38,529 nt of DNA from Patescibacteria group bacterium UBA1370. Lineage in GTDB: Bacteria > Patescibacteriota > Microgenomatia > UBA1400 > PJMF01. Shown in pieces: positions 1-6,203 of the stretch (within the stretch, counting starts at the first letter, position 1; each line of letters starts with the position of its first letter). The stretch lies in assembly GCA_002306315.1 (NCBI GenBank), contig DBRK01000020.1:1-38529 (forward strand), in the 5' to 3' direction. Below the pieces are notes generated by a model, which was given only the letters and a program-made list of their open reading frames with translations, was not told the DNA's origin and ran no database searches. Made by a program: the position numbers and the translations under genes.

Positions 1-15
1 AAAAGGGGTGCTTGA

Positions 16-324
16 CAGTATGAAATAAGTAACGCGTTATTGCTCAGTAAAAAACTCTCAGCCAGAGAAATCAAAACGCCGCTTAAAGCACTCTACAGCT
101 ATCCCATTACTTTCATCAAGCTCTCGAGAGATTTAGCAAACGAAACATATCAGATTGCAGCCAGAAAAAAAATAACTTTTTATGCTGCCAGCTTTATAGC
201 TTTAGCCGAACAAGAAAGCGCAACGCTGGTGACTGAGAATCTCAAGCATCAAGGAAAAAACACAAGAACCAAAGTTTTATCTCTGGCTGATTATGGCAGT
301 GCGGGTTTTTGGTTCTATGTTTAG
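16..324 (+). pseudogene. PIN-domain (VapC-like) toxin, C-terminal remnant
   Basis: The reading frame open from base 16 encodes the middle and end of a PIN nuclease domain. It shows an E-x-x-N-A-L helix (YEISNALL), a region like 'FYAASFIALAE' where canonical VapC proteins have a YDA-x-Y-x-x-LA motif, and 'ATLVTENLK', matching the T-x-D strand near the C-terminus of the family. A TGA stop at 13-15 interrupts the frame just upstream of the QYEISN helix; one base change from a TGG Trp codon would restore it. The first half, with the first catalytic Asp, lies outside the window. The only start inside the fragment is TTG at 40, which would give a 94-residue piece lacking the N-terminal catalytic residue. 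The Asp of the YDA motif is replaced (YAA) and the T-x-D Asp by Glu (TEN), so catalysis is doubtful even in the remnant. No antitoxin gene is visible. PIN assignment is fairly secure; the broken state is seen, but the upstream part cannot be judged. Confidence 0.55.
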
Positions 325-374
325 TGAAGAAAATAAGCGCTCTTTTAGCTGCAAAAATAGCACCAATTTACAGT

Positions 375-403
375 TTTACAAATAAAGTATTTTTTTGTAT
401 ATT
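375..403 (+). promoter_or_regulatory. sigma70-type promoter of the secreted protein gene
   Basis: TTTACA (375-380), a 17-nt spacer and TATATT (398-403) form a good housekeeping promoter. The start codon at 413 is only 9 nt past the -10 box, so the mRNA would have a 0-3 nt leader. No Shine-Dalgarno sequence is present, consistent with leaderless translation. Confidence 0.6.
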
Positions 404-412
404 AAATGATAT

Positions 413-1126
413 ATGAAAACATCACACCGTGTTTTAGGGTTACTGGTGGCTGCATCTTTCGTAGGAGTTATGATGATTGTGATTGCGCCTCCGGTTATGG
501 CTGGCGAGATGGTGATCGAAGAAGGGACTAGTTTTCATGAAACTTTTAGTAAAGATGGCAGGCGCGTAGAAGTGACCAAAACTTACAGGCGCGACGGGGT
601 TGAAATTCACCAGAAAATTTATAATGAAGCCACAGGAGCGTTGATTCGAGAAAAAACCACAGTCAATCCTCTCAAGGCACAGGTTAGGATTGCCGCCCCC
701 GGAGAAAGGCCAGTAAGTCCTAAAGACGAAAGAGCTAAGCGGGAAGTGCCGGTGAAAAATCCAGACACTTCGCAAAATAATAAGGTTCGGGAACAAAACG
801 TAAACACCGATACTAGCGAAGCTCATCGGGTAGCTAAAACAGCCGAAGAAATTGCCGATCAGAAAATGGAGGAGGCAGTGGGGCCGGAAGTGAAAATTGA
901 GGCCGCCAAACAGCGCTATGGCATTACTAAGGTGAATAGGGTTTTTGTTGGCCAGGAGGAAAACAAGTCCGAACTAGCTATCACCGGAACCAAGTTGGGT
1001 AGATTACTGGGATTGTATCCGGTTGAAATTCCCGTAGACGTGGTGGTTGATTCTGAAACAGGCGATCTCGTCAGCGAAAGGAAAACTTTGCTTGGTAGGC
1101 TTTTAGCTTTGTTGAGTACGGAGTAG
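413..1126 (+). CDS. secreted or membrane-anchored protein of unknown function
   Basis: A 237-residue protein with an N-terminal hydrophobic segment (about residues 8-30) ending in APPVMAGE, which reads as a Sec signal peptide with an Ala-x-Ala-like cleavage site. The mature part starts with a short beta-rich section, followed by a hydrophilic, low-complexity linker rich in K, E and N (about 95-155). The C-terminal part resembles a beta-hairpin unit: 'LLGLYPVEIPVDVVVDSE', then TGDL, then a short hydrophobic tail (GRLLALLS). I recall similar 'ar-lgL-pV-v-v-vDaetGev' endings in other CPR membrane proteins, where they resemble PepSY-like modules, but I cannot name the family. ATG 413 is the only sensible start and lies directly behind a promoter. 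Transcribed alone; the next gene is on the other strand. Function unknown. Confidence 0.75.
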   Translation: MKTSHRVLGLLVAASFVGVMMIVIAPPVMAGEMVIEEGTSFHETFSKDGRRVEVTKTYRRDGVEIHQKIYNEATGALIREKTTVNPLKAQVRIAAPGERPVSPKDERAKREVPVKNPDTSQNNKVREQNVNTDTSEAHRVAKTAEEIADQKMEEAVGPEVKIEAAKQRYGITKVNRVFVGQEENKSELAITGTKLGRLLGLYPVEIPVDVVVDSETGDLVSERKTLLGRLLALLSTE

Positions 1127-1249
1127 GATTGTCTTTTGACTATCGTTCTTAATCTTTACCTCTTTATTAGTGGCGGTCCAATCGGCTTTTCTGTCGTGCC
1201 TGAGTCATCTTAGCCGTTACCTCAATTCGGTAAAGTTCTTGCATGATTA

Positions 1250-1277
1250 CCCCTAAAATTAGGGGATCAGTTTTTTT
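1250..1277 (+). terminator. possible terminator after the secreted protein gene
   Basis: CCCCTAA (1250-1256) and TTAGGGG (1259-1265) form a palindrome. A run of seven T (1271-1277) follows after five bases on the plus strand. The hairpin has a very small loop unless the inner A-T pairs open, and it lies 124 nt after the upstream stop. It also overlaps the stop codon of the converging minus-strand gene. A weak intrinsic terminator is possible. Confidence 0.35.
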
Positions 1278-2005
1278 GTTCGCTCTGTAGTAGAAGGATG
1301 TAATTCAACATCTAAAGTTGGAATGGTGCAGAAATCCGCGATTTCCCGGCCGCGATTTATTTTGGCCAGATGATTGGGATCATCCGCGGAGGCAAAATGA
1401 TACTCGGCTCCGGTTAGGTTGTGAACGCCTCGATAAAAGTGATTCAAATGCAGGCCGTATTCGTTTCTTGGCACCAGGCTGACAAGGCCAGTATGAGGAT
1501 AGAGCGCCCACATCGACAGACCAATCGCCAGAGGCAAAAACCGGCCGCCTCTGGCTTTTTGTTCGACATATTCAGGATGTTCAATTAACAAAATGGGAAC
1601 GTCAACATGTTTGGCCACATGATCTTGGGCGTGCCGGTGGGCTTCAGTGCCCTCACCGCCGCCCATTAAAAGCAGCCCGCTTGATTTACCAGCTCGGTGA
1701 TGTTCTGCCACTGCGCTTTTGATAGCTTCCAAGTTGGGCTTGAGTTTGTCCGAATAAATGGTTGGTTCGTCTTGATCGGTAGCAATGGACTCCAAAAAAT
1801 CAACCCACCAACCAAGCCAGGGAGGGGCACAAAACTGTCTGAGCGTCAGATTTTCACCCGGCGTTTGGGTAAGTTCCTCATAGGCTTCTTTAAGCAAAGG
1901 AACCAGGAATGTTGGAGAGATCACTCGGCTACTTTCAACCAAATCATTGTAGTCTGGGACTTCAGCTTTGGGGGTGAAATGGAGGTATTCAGGACTGTCG
2001 CTCAC
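1259..2005 (-). CDS. unrecognised 248-residue cytoplasmic protein
   Basis: A soluble protein without signal peptide or membrane segment. It is acidic overall with several Trp and His residues. Notable stretches are 'GLLLMGGGEGTEAHRHAQDH' (about 110-129), a glycine-rich turn followed by a His-rich helix, and 'VPILLIEHPEYVEQK' (about 135-150), a beta strand followed by a helix as in Rossmann-like nucleotide-binding proteins. 'RGGRFLPLAIGLSMW' follows. The order resembles a nucleotidyltransferase or HUP-type fold, but no diagnostic HxGH motif is present, so I do not assign it. The start is GTG 2005. A TATACT -10-like box at 2016-2021 lies 10 nt upstream, in the gap after the methyltransferase gene, so it may be transcribed on its own. 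Function unknown. Confidence 0.7.
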   Translation of the reverse strand: MSDSPEYLHFTPKAEVPDYNDLVESSRVISPTFLVPLLKEAYEELTQTPGENLTLRQFCAPPWLGWWVDFLESIATDQDEPTIYSDKLKPNLEAIKSAVAEHHRAGKSSGLLLMGGGEGTEAHRHAQDHVAKHVDVPILLIEHPEYVEQKARGGRFLPLAIGLSMWALYPHTGLVSLVPRNEYGLHLNHFYRGVHNLTGAEYHFASADDPNHLAKINRGREIADFCTIPTLDVELHPSTTERTKKLIP

Positions 2006-2028
2006 TTTCTGGAGCAGTATAACATGAA

Positions 2029-3066
2029 CTAGTTATTTCTTACGATCAATAATACCGAGTTTCCTAAAAAGAAATTGCCGTTTTCTGAAACAGCGCTTTG
2101 AATTTTTGACAAAGATGGCCGATCAAAATTAGTTTCTTGTAATATGCACAACATTTCATCAAACAAAGAAACCTGCTCACACTCTAAACGATCTAGTAAC
2201 AGCTGTCTTATTTTGGCAATTAGAGCTACAATTTCTCCGTTTTTTATCATTTCGGCCAGATCATCCATTTCATGTGGGTGTTGCAGGAGATAATTATCCA
2301 TTTCAGGATCAAATGAACTAACAATCCTTTTTATTTCTTTGAATAAATTTGCCTGATCAGAAAAGATTTCTTCTGATTCTTTAGAGTCTTTTTGTGGTAC
2401 AAATCTTGAATCTAACCAGGTCATATAAAGCAAGCCGGAAAGTATTCCTAATGGTCTGGAAAGATTCATGTCAATAGTCAGGCCGCTATCTTGAATGATG
2501 GTTATCCACTCTGAAAAAGTAAATTTATTTGCGTGAGACGAATATCTTTTTTCTCTAATATAAGGAGCGTTTATAGTGTCTAATTTATATAATGATGGAA
2601 CTACGATGACACCAAGACCTTCAGGTTGCAGCACTCTTTTTATTTCGCTGATTGGATTGCTTGGGTTGGGAATGTGCTCAATGACATCAGCCGCTACAAC
2701 AGCTTCTAATGACTGAGAAGCCATTGGCAATGATCTAAGGTCCCCTACAACGCCTATTCGATTTCCAAAGATGTTGTCATTTTCTACCCCCAATGATTGT
2801 GCGAAGGCAATACTGAAATATTCCGGAACAAGATCAAGAGAATAGTACTTAATATCCACTTGTTCTAATTGAAATCTTAATGAGCCCTGTTTTTTAATCA
2901 GACCTGAAACATTGCCTCCCAAATCAAAAACAGTTGGGACTTCAATTTTTCTTAATAATTCAGCCAATAATTCAGCAATTGTTCTGTTTTTATGTACAGT
3001 GTAAGGAGATTCTAAAGTTGACCCGATATACTTTGCCGCACATTCTTTTGCGTATTGGTGTGACAT
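2029..3066 (-). CDS. class I SAM-dependent methyltransferase
   Basis: The central part is a Methyltransf_11-type domain. Motif I is 'VFDLGGNVSG' (SAM-binding glycine loop); 'YYSLDLVPE' carries the acidic residue expected to bind the ribose; 'GVVGDLRSLPM' is the motif II region; 'VVAADVIEHIPNP' is the classic post-I D-V-x-E-H motif; and 'EIKRVLQPEGLGVIVVPS' is motif III. The rest, about 130 residues, is a helical tail with no recognised domain. The frame is open to a TTG at 3111, but the first ATG (3066, reading MSHQYAKE) is the more likely start and gives 345 residues. The substrate is not shown by the sequence; such proteins methylate lipids, glycans or small molecules. The gene lies just downstream of tRNA-Glu on the same strand and has no obvious promoter, so it may be co-transcribed with the tRNA. 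Confidence 0.8.
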   Translation of the reverse strand: MSHQYAKECAAKYIGSTLESPYTVHKNRTIAELLAELLRKIEVPTVFDLGGNVSGLIKKQGSLRFQLEQVDIKYYSLDLVPEYFSIAFAQSLGVENDNIFGNRIGVVGDLRSLPMASQSLEAVVAADVIEHIPNPSNPISEIKRVLQPEGLGVIVVPSLYKLDTINAPYIREKRYSSHANKFTFSEWITIIQDSGLTIDMNLSRPLGILSGLLYMTWLDSRFVPQKDSKESEEIFSDQANLFKEIKRIVSSFDPEMDNYLLQHPHEMDDLAEMIKNGEIVALIAKIRQLLLDRLECEQVSLFDEMLCILQETNFDRPSLSKIQSAVSENGNFFLGNSVLLIVRNN

Positions 3067-3121
3067 AAAAATCCAAGCGTTAAGTACCAAGTGGGCAAAT
3101 TGGGTTATCAAATTTATCGTG

Positions 3122-3193
3122 TGACCCCACGGGGAATCGAACCCCGGTTACAGGGATGAGAACCCTGTGTCCTAACCGCTAGACGATGGGGCC
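3122..3193 (-). tRNA. tRNA-Glu (anticodon CTC)
   Basis: On the minus strand a complete cloverleaf can be drawn: acceptor GGCCCCA paired with TGGGGTC, the D arm GTCTAGCGGTTAGGAC typical of tRNA-Glu, anticodon stem CAGGG/CCCTG around the loop TTCTCAT (anticodon CTC), and a T arm CGGGG-TTCGATT-CCCCG. The discriminator is A. No CCA is encoded (the next bases are CAC), so the tail must be added by the CCA-adding enzyme at 19482-21065. Confidence 0.95.
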
Positions 3194-3207
3194 GTGGTTG
3201 AACCTGG

Positions 3208-3237
3208 ATTATACCAAGTAAGCCTGTAGTTGGACAA
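3208..3237 (-). promoter_or_regulatory. promoter of tRNA-Glu
   Basis: Reading the minus strand: TTGTCC (3237-3232), an 18-nt spacer ending in TGG, and a perfect TATAAT (3213-3208). The TGG directly before the box makes an extended -10. The tRNA starts 15 nt past the -10 box. Confidence 0.65.
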
Positions 3238-3386
3238 GTTGCGGTTTCCTCAGAATGGTGGTTGTGCTAATATTTCTACAAATCAGGTGGATTGATGAAA
3301 TGACCTAATCACCAAGCAAAACAGTATATCAACAAACTGATTTATTTGTAAAATATCTCGAAAAAGTTTATATTGGTGGGCCGCAC

Positions 3387-3785
3387 TTGCCTGCAAGCGT
3401 AGTAAAACACGTTGTTGCTGCCACTCCTTGGTTGGCTTTGATTGGTGGAATTTTGTCTAGCATTATGGCTGTTGCCAATTTACAGAGTGCTCTGGAAGTC
3501 AGTCGCACTGTAAGCAATACGGGTGTGCCGGAGACATCTTTTTGGATTCAATTAGTATTAGCGGTTTTTCAGGCTTTGAGTGGTTATCTGCTACTAAGAG
3601 CCTTCGATCCTCTCCGGTCACGATTCTACGCCGGTTGGCTGCTGCTCTTTTGGAACGAATTGCTGAATGCCTTTCAAGCATTTTTCGAACTGGTTGCTAC
3701 TGGAGCGATCTCTGCAACGGGGCTACTGATTGCGGTTTTTCTGGTGCTCTATTTTCTCTTTGAGATTAGACGCTATTATCGGTAA
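3387..3785 (+). CDS. four-helix membrane protein with an interrupted 5' end
   Basis: The frame encodes four hydrophobic helices (about residues 12-30, 52-70, 80-102 and 106-126 counted from TTG 3387) with short polar loops and a basic end (EIRRYYR), typical of a small polytopic membrane protein of unknown function. The annotated start TTG 3387 has no ribosome site and begins in the middle of what looks like coding sequence. The same frame is open upstream to 3309 and encodes a plausible cytoplasmic helix (about 'TDLFVKYLEKVYIGGPHLP'). Still in frame, ATG 3300 stands 9 nt after a good Shine-Dalgarno AGGTGG (3285-3290), but its third codon is TAA (3306-3308). The natural start was therefore probably 3300, with a CAA-to-TAA nonsense change at codon 3. 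The gene may be inactive or re-initiate at TTG 3387. Confidence 0.55.
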   Translation: MPASVVKHVVAATPWLALIGGILSSIMAVANLQSALEVSRTVSNTGVPETSFWIQLVLAVFQALSGYLLLRAFDPLRSRFYAGWLLLFWNELLNAFQAFFELVATGAISATGLLIAVFLVLYFLFEIRRYYR

Positions 3786-3878
3786 TTTGCAGAAAAAACT
3801 TTTCTACACTTCCCGCAAAATATTGCAGTTAGTATTTGGGGCAACTCTCTTATTAACAAATAGAAAGGAGCAGTGAAA

Positions 3879-4433
3879 ATGAAAAGAGTTGTCTACAGTT
3901 TGACAGTAATAGCCTTGGTGATTGCGCTGTCTGTTGGCATGACAGGCGCGTATTTTACGGGTCAAGATAAAGGTAGAGATTCGGTGTTTTCTACAGGAAC
4001 TCTGGAGGTACATGTTGATCAACCTATACAGCCGTCGCAAAGCAATTTTCTGCCGGGATCGGTTGCGGGAATTTCTTTTGCCATTACGAATAGTGACTCT
4101 GTTCCCATCTTGGTGAAAGGATATTTTGATGGAAGTTGGGATGATGAATTACTTGACACCGAGGTTATTCGCATAACCAATTTTGAGATGCAGATTGATG
4201 GGGTCGGGGAGCAGGTTGGTGATGGTGACTTTGAGGTCGGAGAGGAATTTGTCATCACTGATCCGCAAGGCACTTCTTATACGTTCGCCTCAAATCAAAG
4301 CATCAACTTTAGAGGTGTTTATGAGTTTGACAGCGCTGCTGGAGACGAATACCAAGGTAAACAGTTAACTATTGCTCTACACGTAGCAGCAAAACAAGTA
4401 GATCCGGAGGGCGAGTGGCCAGCAGAGTATTAG
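3879..4433 (+). CDS. TasA/camelysin-like surface protein with SipW-type signal peptide
   Basis: The N-terminus is a hydrophobic signal segment (about residues 5-24) followed by 'GAYFTGQD', the Ala-Tyr-Phe pattern of SipW-dependent signal peptides. 'FSTGTLEVHVDQP' follows, the usual first strand of TasA and camelysin proteins, which begin 'F.aGtl.l.v'. The remaining 140 residues are acidic and beta-rich with a strand such as 'ISFAITNSDSVPILVKGYF', matching the 'v.V.N.G...v.v.' sandwich of the family. ATG 3879 is chosen because AAAGGAG (3864-3870) sits 8 nt before it; the GTG at 3873 is too close. The protein is expected to be exported and cleaved by the SipW-like peptidase encoded next, then to form a surface fibre or coat. 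In Bacillus TasA builds biofilm fibres; whether it does so here is inference. Confidence 0.75.
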   Translation: MKRVVYSLTVIALVIALSVGMTGAYFTGQDKGRDSVFSTGTLEVHVDQPIQPSQSNFLPGSVAGISFAITNSDSVPILVKGYFDGSWDDELLDTEVIRITNFEMQIDGVGEQVGDGDFEVGEEFVITDPQGTSYTFASNQSINFRGVYEFDSAAGDEYQGKQLTIALHVAAKQVDPEGEWPAEY

Positions 4434-4446
4434 TTGAACGTGGGAT

Positions 4447-4467
4447 GGCCGGCCGATGAGGCCGGCC
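4447..4467 (+). promoter_or_regulatory. GC-only stem-loop between the TasA-like and SipW-like genes
   Basis: GGCCGGCC (4447-4454), loop GATGA (4455-4459), GGCCGGCC (4460-4467): a perfect 8-bp all-GC hairpin. It starts 14 nt after the upstream stop and ends 9 nt before the next ATG, in the place of a ribosome site. No T run follows, so it is not a simple intrinsic terminator. It could protect the 3' end of the upstream message or lower translation of the peptidase gene. Confidence 0.6.
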
Positions 4468-4476
4468 TGAATTCAG

Positions 4477-4956
4477 ATGAGAACCTTTATTTTACTCTTC
4501 AGCGCACTTACAGCACTTGCTATTGCAGGATTAGTAGTCAGTTTGAAACCTAGGTTATATGTCACAACTTCAGACTCTATGAGTCCGGCAATCAACAAGG
4601 GTGACGTTCTTATTGTCCGGGAGGCTGAGATATATGTGCCGGGCGAGGTGGTAAGTTTCAAAAGCAAAGAGGGCAAATCTGGAGTAGTGACTCACAGAAT
4701 AACCGCCCGCCATAATAATCAGGGTGAGATCAGCTATAACACCAAGGGTGATGCTAATGATTTGCCGGATGCATCTCGTGTGAAGCATGAGCAAATAATG
4801 GGTAGAGTCATAAAAATAATTCCCAAGGTTGGATTTGTGTTAATGCTGCCGACAGCTTGGTATCAGCTGAGTTTGTTGTGGCTGATATCTCTGGTAATTG
4901 TTTTTCATGAAATCGCAAATATTATTACTGTTATCAAGAAGAGACCAATCGGATGA
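4477..4956 (+). CDS. sipW: SipW-like (ER-type) signal peptidase I
   Basis: A 159-residue membrane peptidase of family S26B. A first membrane helix (residues 4-23) leads to 'TTSDSMSPAINKGDVLIV', with nucleophile Ser34 in the S-M motif. 'GVVTHRI' carries His73 in the place where bacterial P-type enzymes have Lys; Ser-His catalysis defines the ER/archaeal and SipW type. 'NTKGDANDLPD' holds Asp92 and Asp95 of the conserved acidic box. A second hydrophobic segment (about 117-147) anchors the C-terminus. The expected role is cleavage of the YF(S/T)-type signal peptides of the genes before and after it. Its stop overlaps the next start by four bases (ATGA), so translation of the following surface protein is probably coupled. 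The start has no Shine-Dalgarno and follows the GC hairpin. Confidence 0.85.
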   Translation: MRTFILLFSALTALAIAGLVVSLKPRLYVTTSDSMSPAINKGDVLIVREAEIYVPGEVVSFKSKEGKSGVVTHRITARHNNQGEISYNTKGDANDLPDASRVKHEQIMGRVIKIIPKVGFVLMLPTAWYQLSLLWLISLVIVFHEIANIITVIKKRPIG

Positions 4957-5624
4957 AGCTGCTATTGTCGTGTTTAGTGCTGGTAGCTCTATCCTCTTGG
5001 GTTTCAACAACGGAAGCCTATTTTTCAGCATCAGTGAGCACTAGTCTGGTTTCTTTGATAACAGGTCAGTGGTCTTCAAGTGGCATAGAGATATTTCTAT
5101 GGAGAAATGGCGCGGAATACAAACTTGTCGATTTGGTAAAAAACGGTTCTTTTCAGTCTGGATTAGCTGATTGGCAGCATTATGGCAACGTGAGAAGCAT
5201 TAGTCAGAGTTGTTGCGGCAATCAGACAGCAATTGCCATACTTGGTAATGATCCGGCACAAGAGCAATTTGAGCTGGCTGTGTTGTCACAGCAATTGCCA
5301 GCTCACTCATATCCACTAGTGGTGTCGTTTTGGTACAAACTGATTACCAGTGAGGATTTACAGCTTTTTGATAGCCCAGCCATGATTGTAGAAATAAATG
5401 GTATTCCTCGTTTTCAAGCTTTTGCGAATGAAGCCAAAAACAAACGCGGGGACCTGCAGGAAAGTGAGTGGCGATTTATCACTCTTGGTCTCCCGCCTTC
5501 CCCAGAGGAGGGTAGCTCAATAAAAATTATTCAGGGAAATACCGGGGACAATAAAAAACAACTCAGGTGTTTGTTAGCGGAATATCAACAATTAGCCCTC
5601 AAATCAAATCGAATGACAAGGTAG
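4953..5624 (+). CDS. SipW-dependent surface protein, N-terminal part (frameshifted)
   Basis: Starts with a signal peptide (residues 1-22) followed by EAYFSASVS, again the SipW-type pattern. Then comes a jelly-roll-like module: 'LVKNGSFQSGLADWQHYG' is the 'NGdFe.gl..W' opening of carbohydrate-binding module families such as CBM4/9, and 'VVSFWYKL' and 'EWRFITLGL' fit its later strands. The sensible part runs to 'IIQGNTGDNKK'; the final 21 residues (QLRCLL to the stop) are out-of-frame reading. At the A6 run 5553-5558 the coding sense passes to the -1 frame, which continues as 'TTQVFVSGISTISPQ' in the next entry. One lost A would explain it. Together the parts would make a protein of about 400 residues. 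Translation is coupled to the peptidase gene by ATGA overlap. Confidence 0.7.
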   Translation: MKLLLSCLVLVALSSWVSTTEAYFSASVSTSLVSLITGQWSSSGIEIFLWRNGAEYKLVDLVKNGSFQSGLADWQHYGNVRSISQSCCGNQTAIAILGNDPAQEQFELAVLSQQLPAHSYPLVVSFWYKLITSEDLQLFDSPAMIVEINGIPRFQAFANEAKNKRGDLQESEWRFITLGLPPSPEEGSSIKIIQGNTGDNKKQLRCLLAEYQQLALKSNRMTR

Positions 5625-6163
5625 TTCTACGCAGCTACCCTTCGGGAATGGATATTTCTGCAGCAGTTCAAAATTTATTAGTTCCAACAGAAATATTTCT
5701 AGCAGATGGTGAGGGAGAAATTATTATCCCAGCAGAGGATTTGTTTATCTTGTCAAAGATTAAGTATGGAAAGTACGAGCATGAGGAAATCGTCATTCAT
5801 AAAGATGTTAGTCCACCCAAGAAACCGGACTCGAACAAATTTAATTTTCATGTTGGTGTCGATAACCAAGCTGTGCTTGAATTTATCATTCCGGAGGACT
5901 CTGGCGGAGGCTTCATTGAAACGGTTGAAGCTGTAGCGCGCGATTCAGAAGGACAAACCTGGGAATTGCAGCCTAACAAAACAGGTTATCCGCGCTCGTT
6001 GGGTATTGGAGCACCTTTGCCCTTTGTCAGGCCACCAGGCAGCAGGCAGCTTTTGGTCTTTAAACCTGAAAATGTCGAGAGTGTTGCCATCAGCGCCATC
6101 GACCAAGCAGGGAATGTTTCCGAACTATCTGAATGGTTCGATCTTCCGAAAATAACCCCTTAA
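5567..6163 (+). CDS. SipW-dependent surface protein, C-terminal part (frameshifted)
   Basis: This frame continues the product of 4953-5624 after the frameshift at 5553-5558. It encodes the end of the carbohydrate-binding-like module ('VFVSGISTISPQIKSNDK'), a strand-rich middle and an Ig or fibronectin-III-like section (about residues 85-198) with 'DVSPPKKPD' and the typical ending 'VAISAIDQAGNVSELSEW', as in extracellular proteins with FN3-like repeats. The frame is closed upstream by TAA at 5552-5554, so it cannot start earlier than 5555; GTG 5567 is the first possible start and has no ribosome site. It is therefore probably not an independent gene. Either the full gene is inactive, or a low-level shift makes the complete surface protein. 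Confidence 0.6.
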   Translation: MFVSGISTISPQIKSNDKVVLRSYPSGMDISAAVQNLLVPTEIFLADGEGEIIIPAEDLFILSKIKYGKYEHEEIVIHKDVSPPKKPDSNKFNFHVGVDNQAVLEFIIPEDSGGGFIETVEAVARDSEGQTWELQPNKTGYPRSLGIGAPLPFVRPPGSRQLLVFKPENVESVAISAIDQAGNVSELSEWFDLPKITP

Positions 6164-6166
6164 TGC

Positions 6167-6195
6167 TTGCATGCTAGTCGGCAAAAGGTCATAAT
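6167..6195 (+). promoter_or_regulatory. promoter of the CAP-domain gene, leaderless
   Basis: TTGCAT (6167-6172), a 17-nt spacer and CATAAT (6190-6195). The GTG at 6204 lies 8 nt past the -10 box, so transcription would begin almost at the start codon. The promoter lies directly behind the upstream stop (6163), separating this gene from the surface operon. Confidence 0.6.
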
Positions 6196-6203
6196 GATTG
6201 GTA

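Noticed and set aside
1..324. Recoding of TGA (as in SR1 or Gracilibacteria) to explain the stop in the PIN gene.
   Set aside because: TGA ends many intact genes here, including overlapping ATGA junctions, and TAA and TAG interrupt other genes.
440..826. A 128-codon minus-strand frame opposite the secreted protein gene.
   Set aside because: It lies fully inside a gene with signal peptide and promoter, and its product has no recognisable features.
5551..5560. Programmed -1 ribosomal frameshift at AAAAAAC.
   Set aside because: The heptamer is in the wrong phase for the canonical X-XXY-YYZ slip from the upstream frame, and no clear downstream stimulatory structure was found. A single-base loss is simpler.
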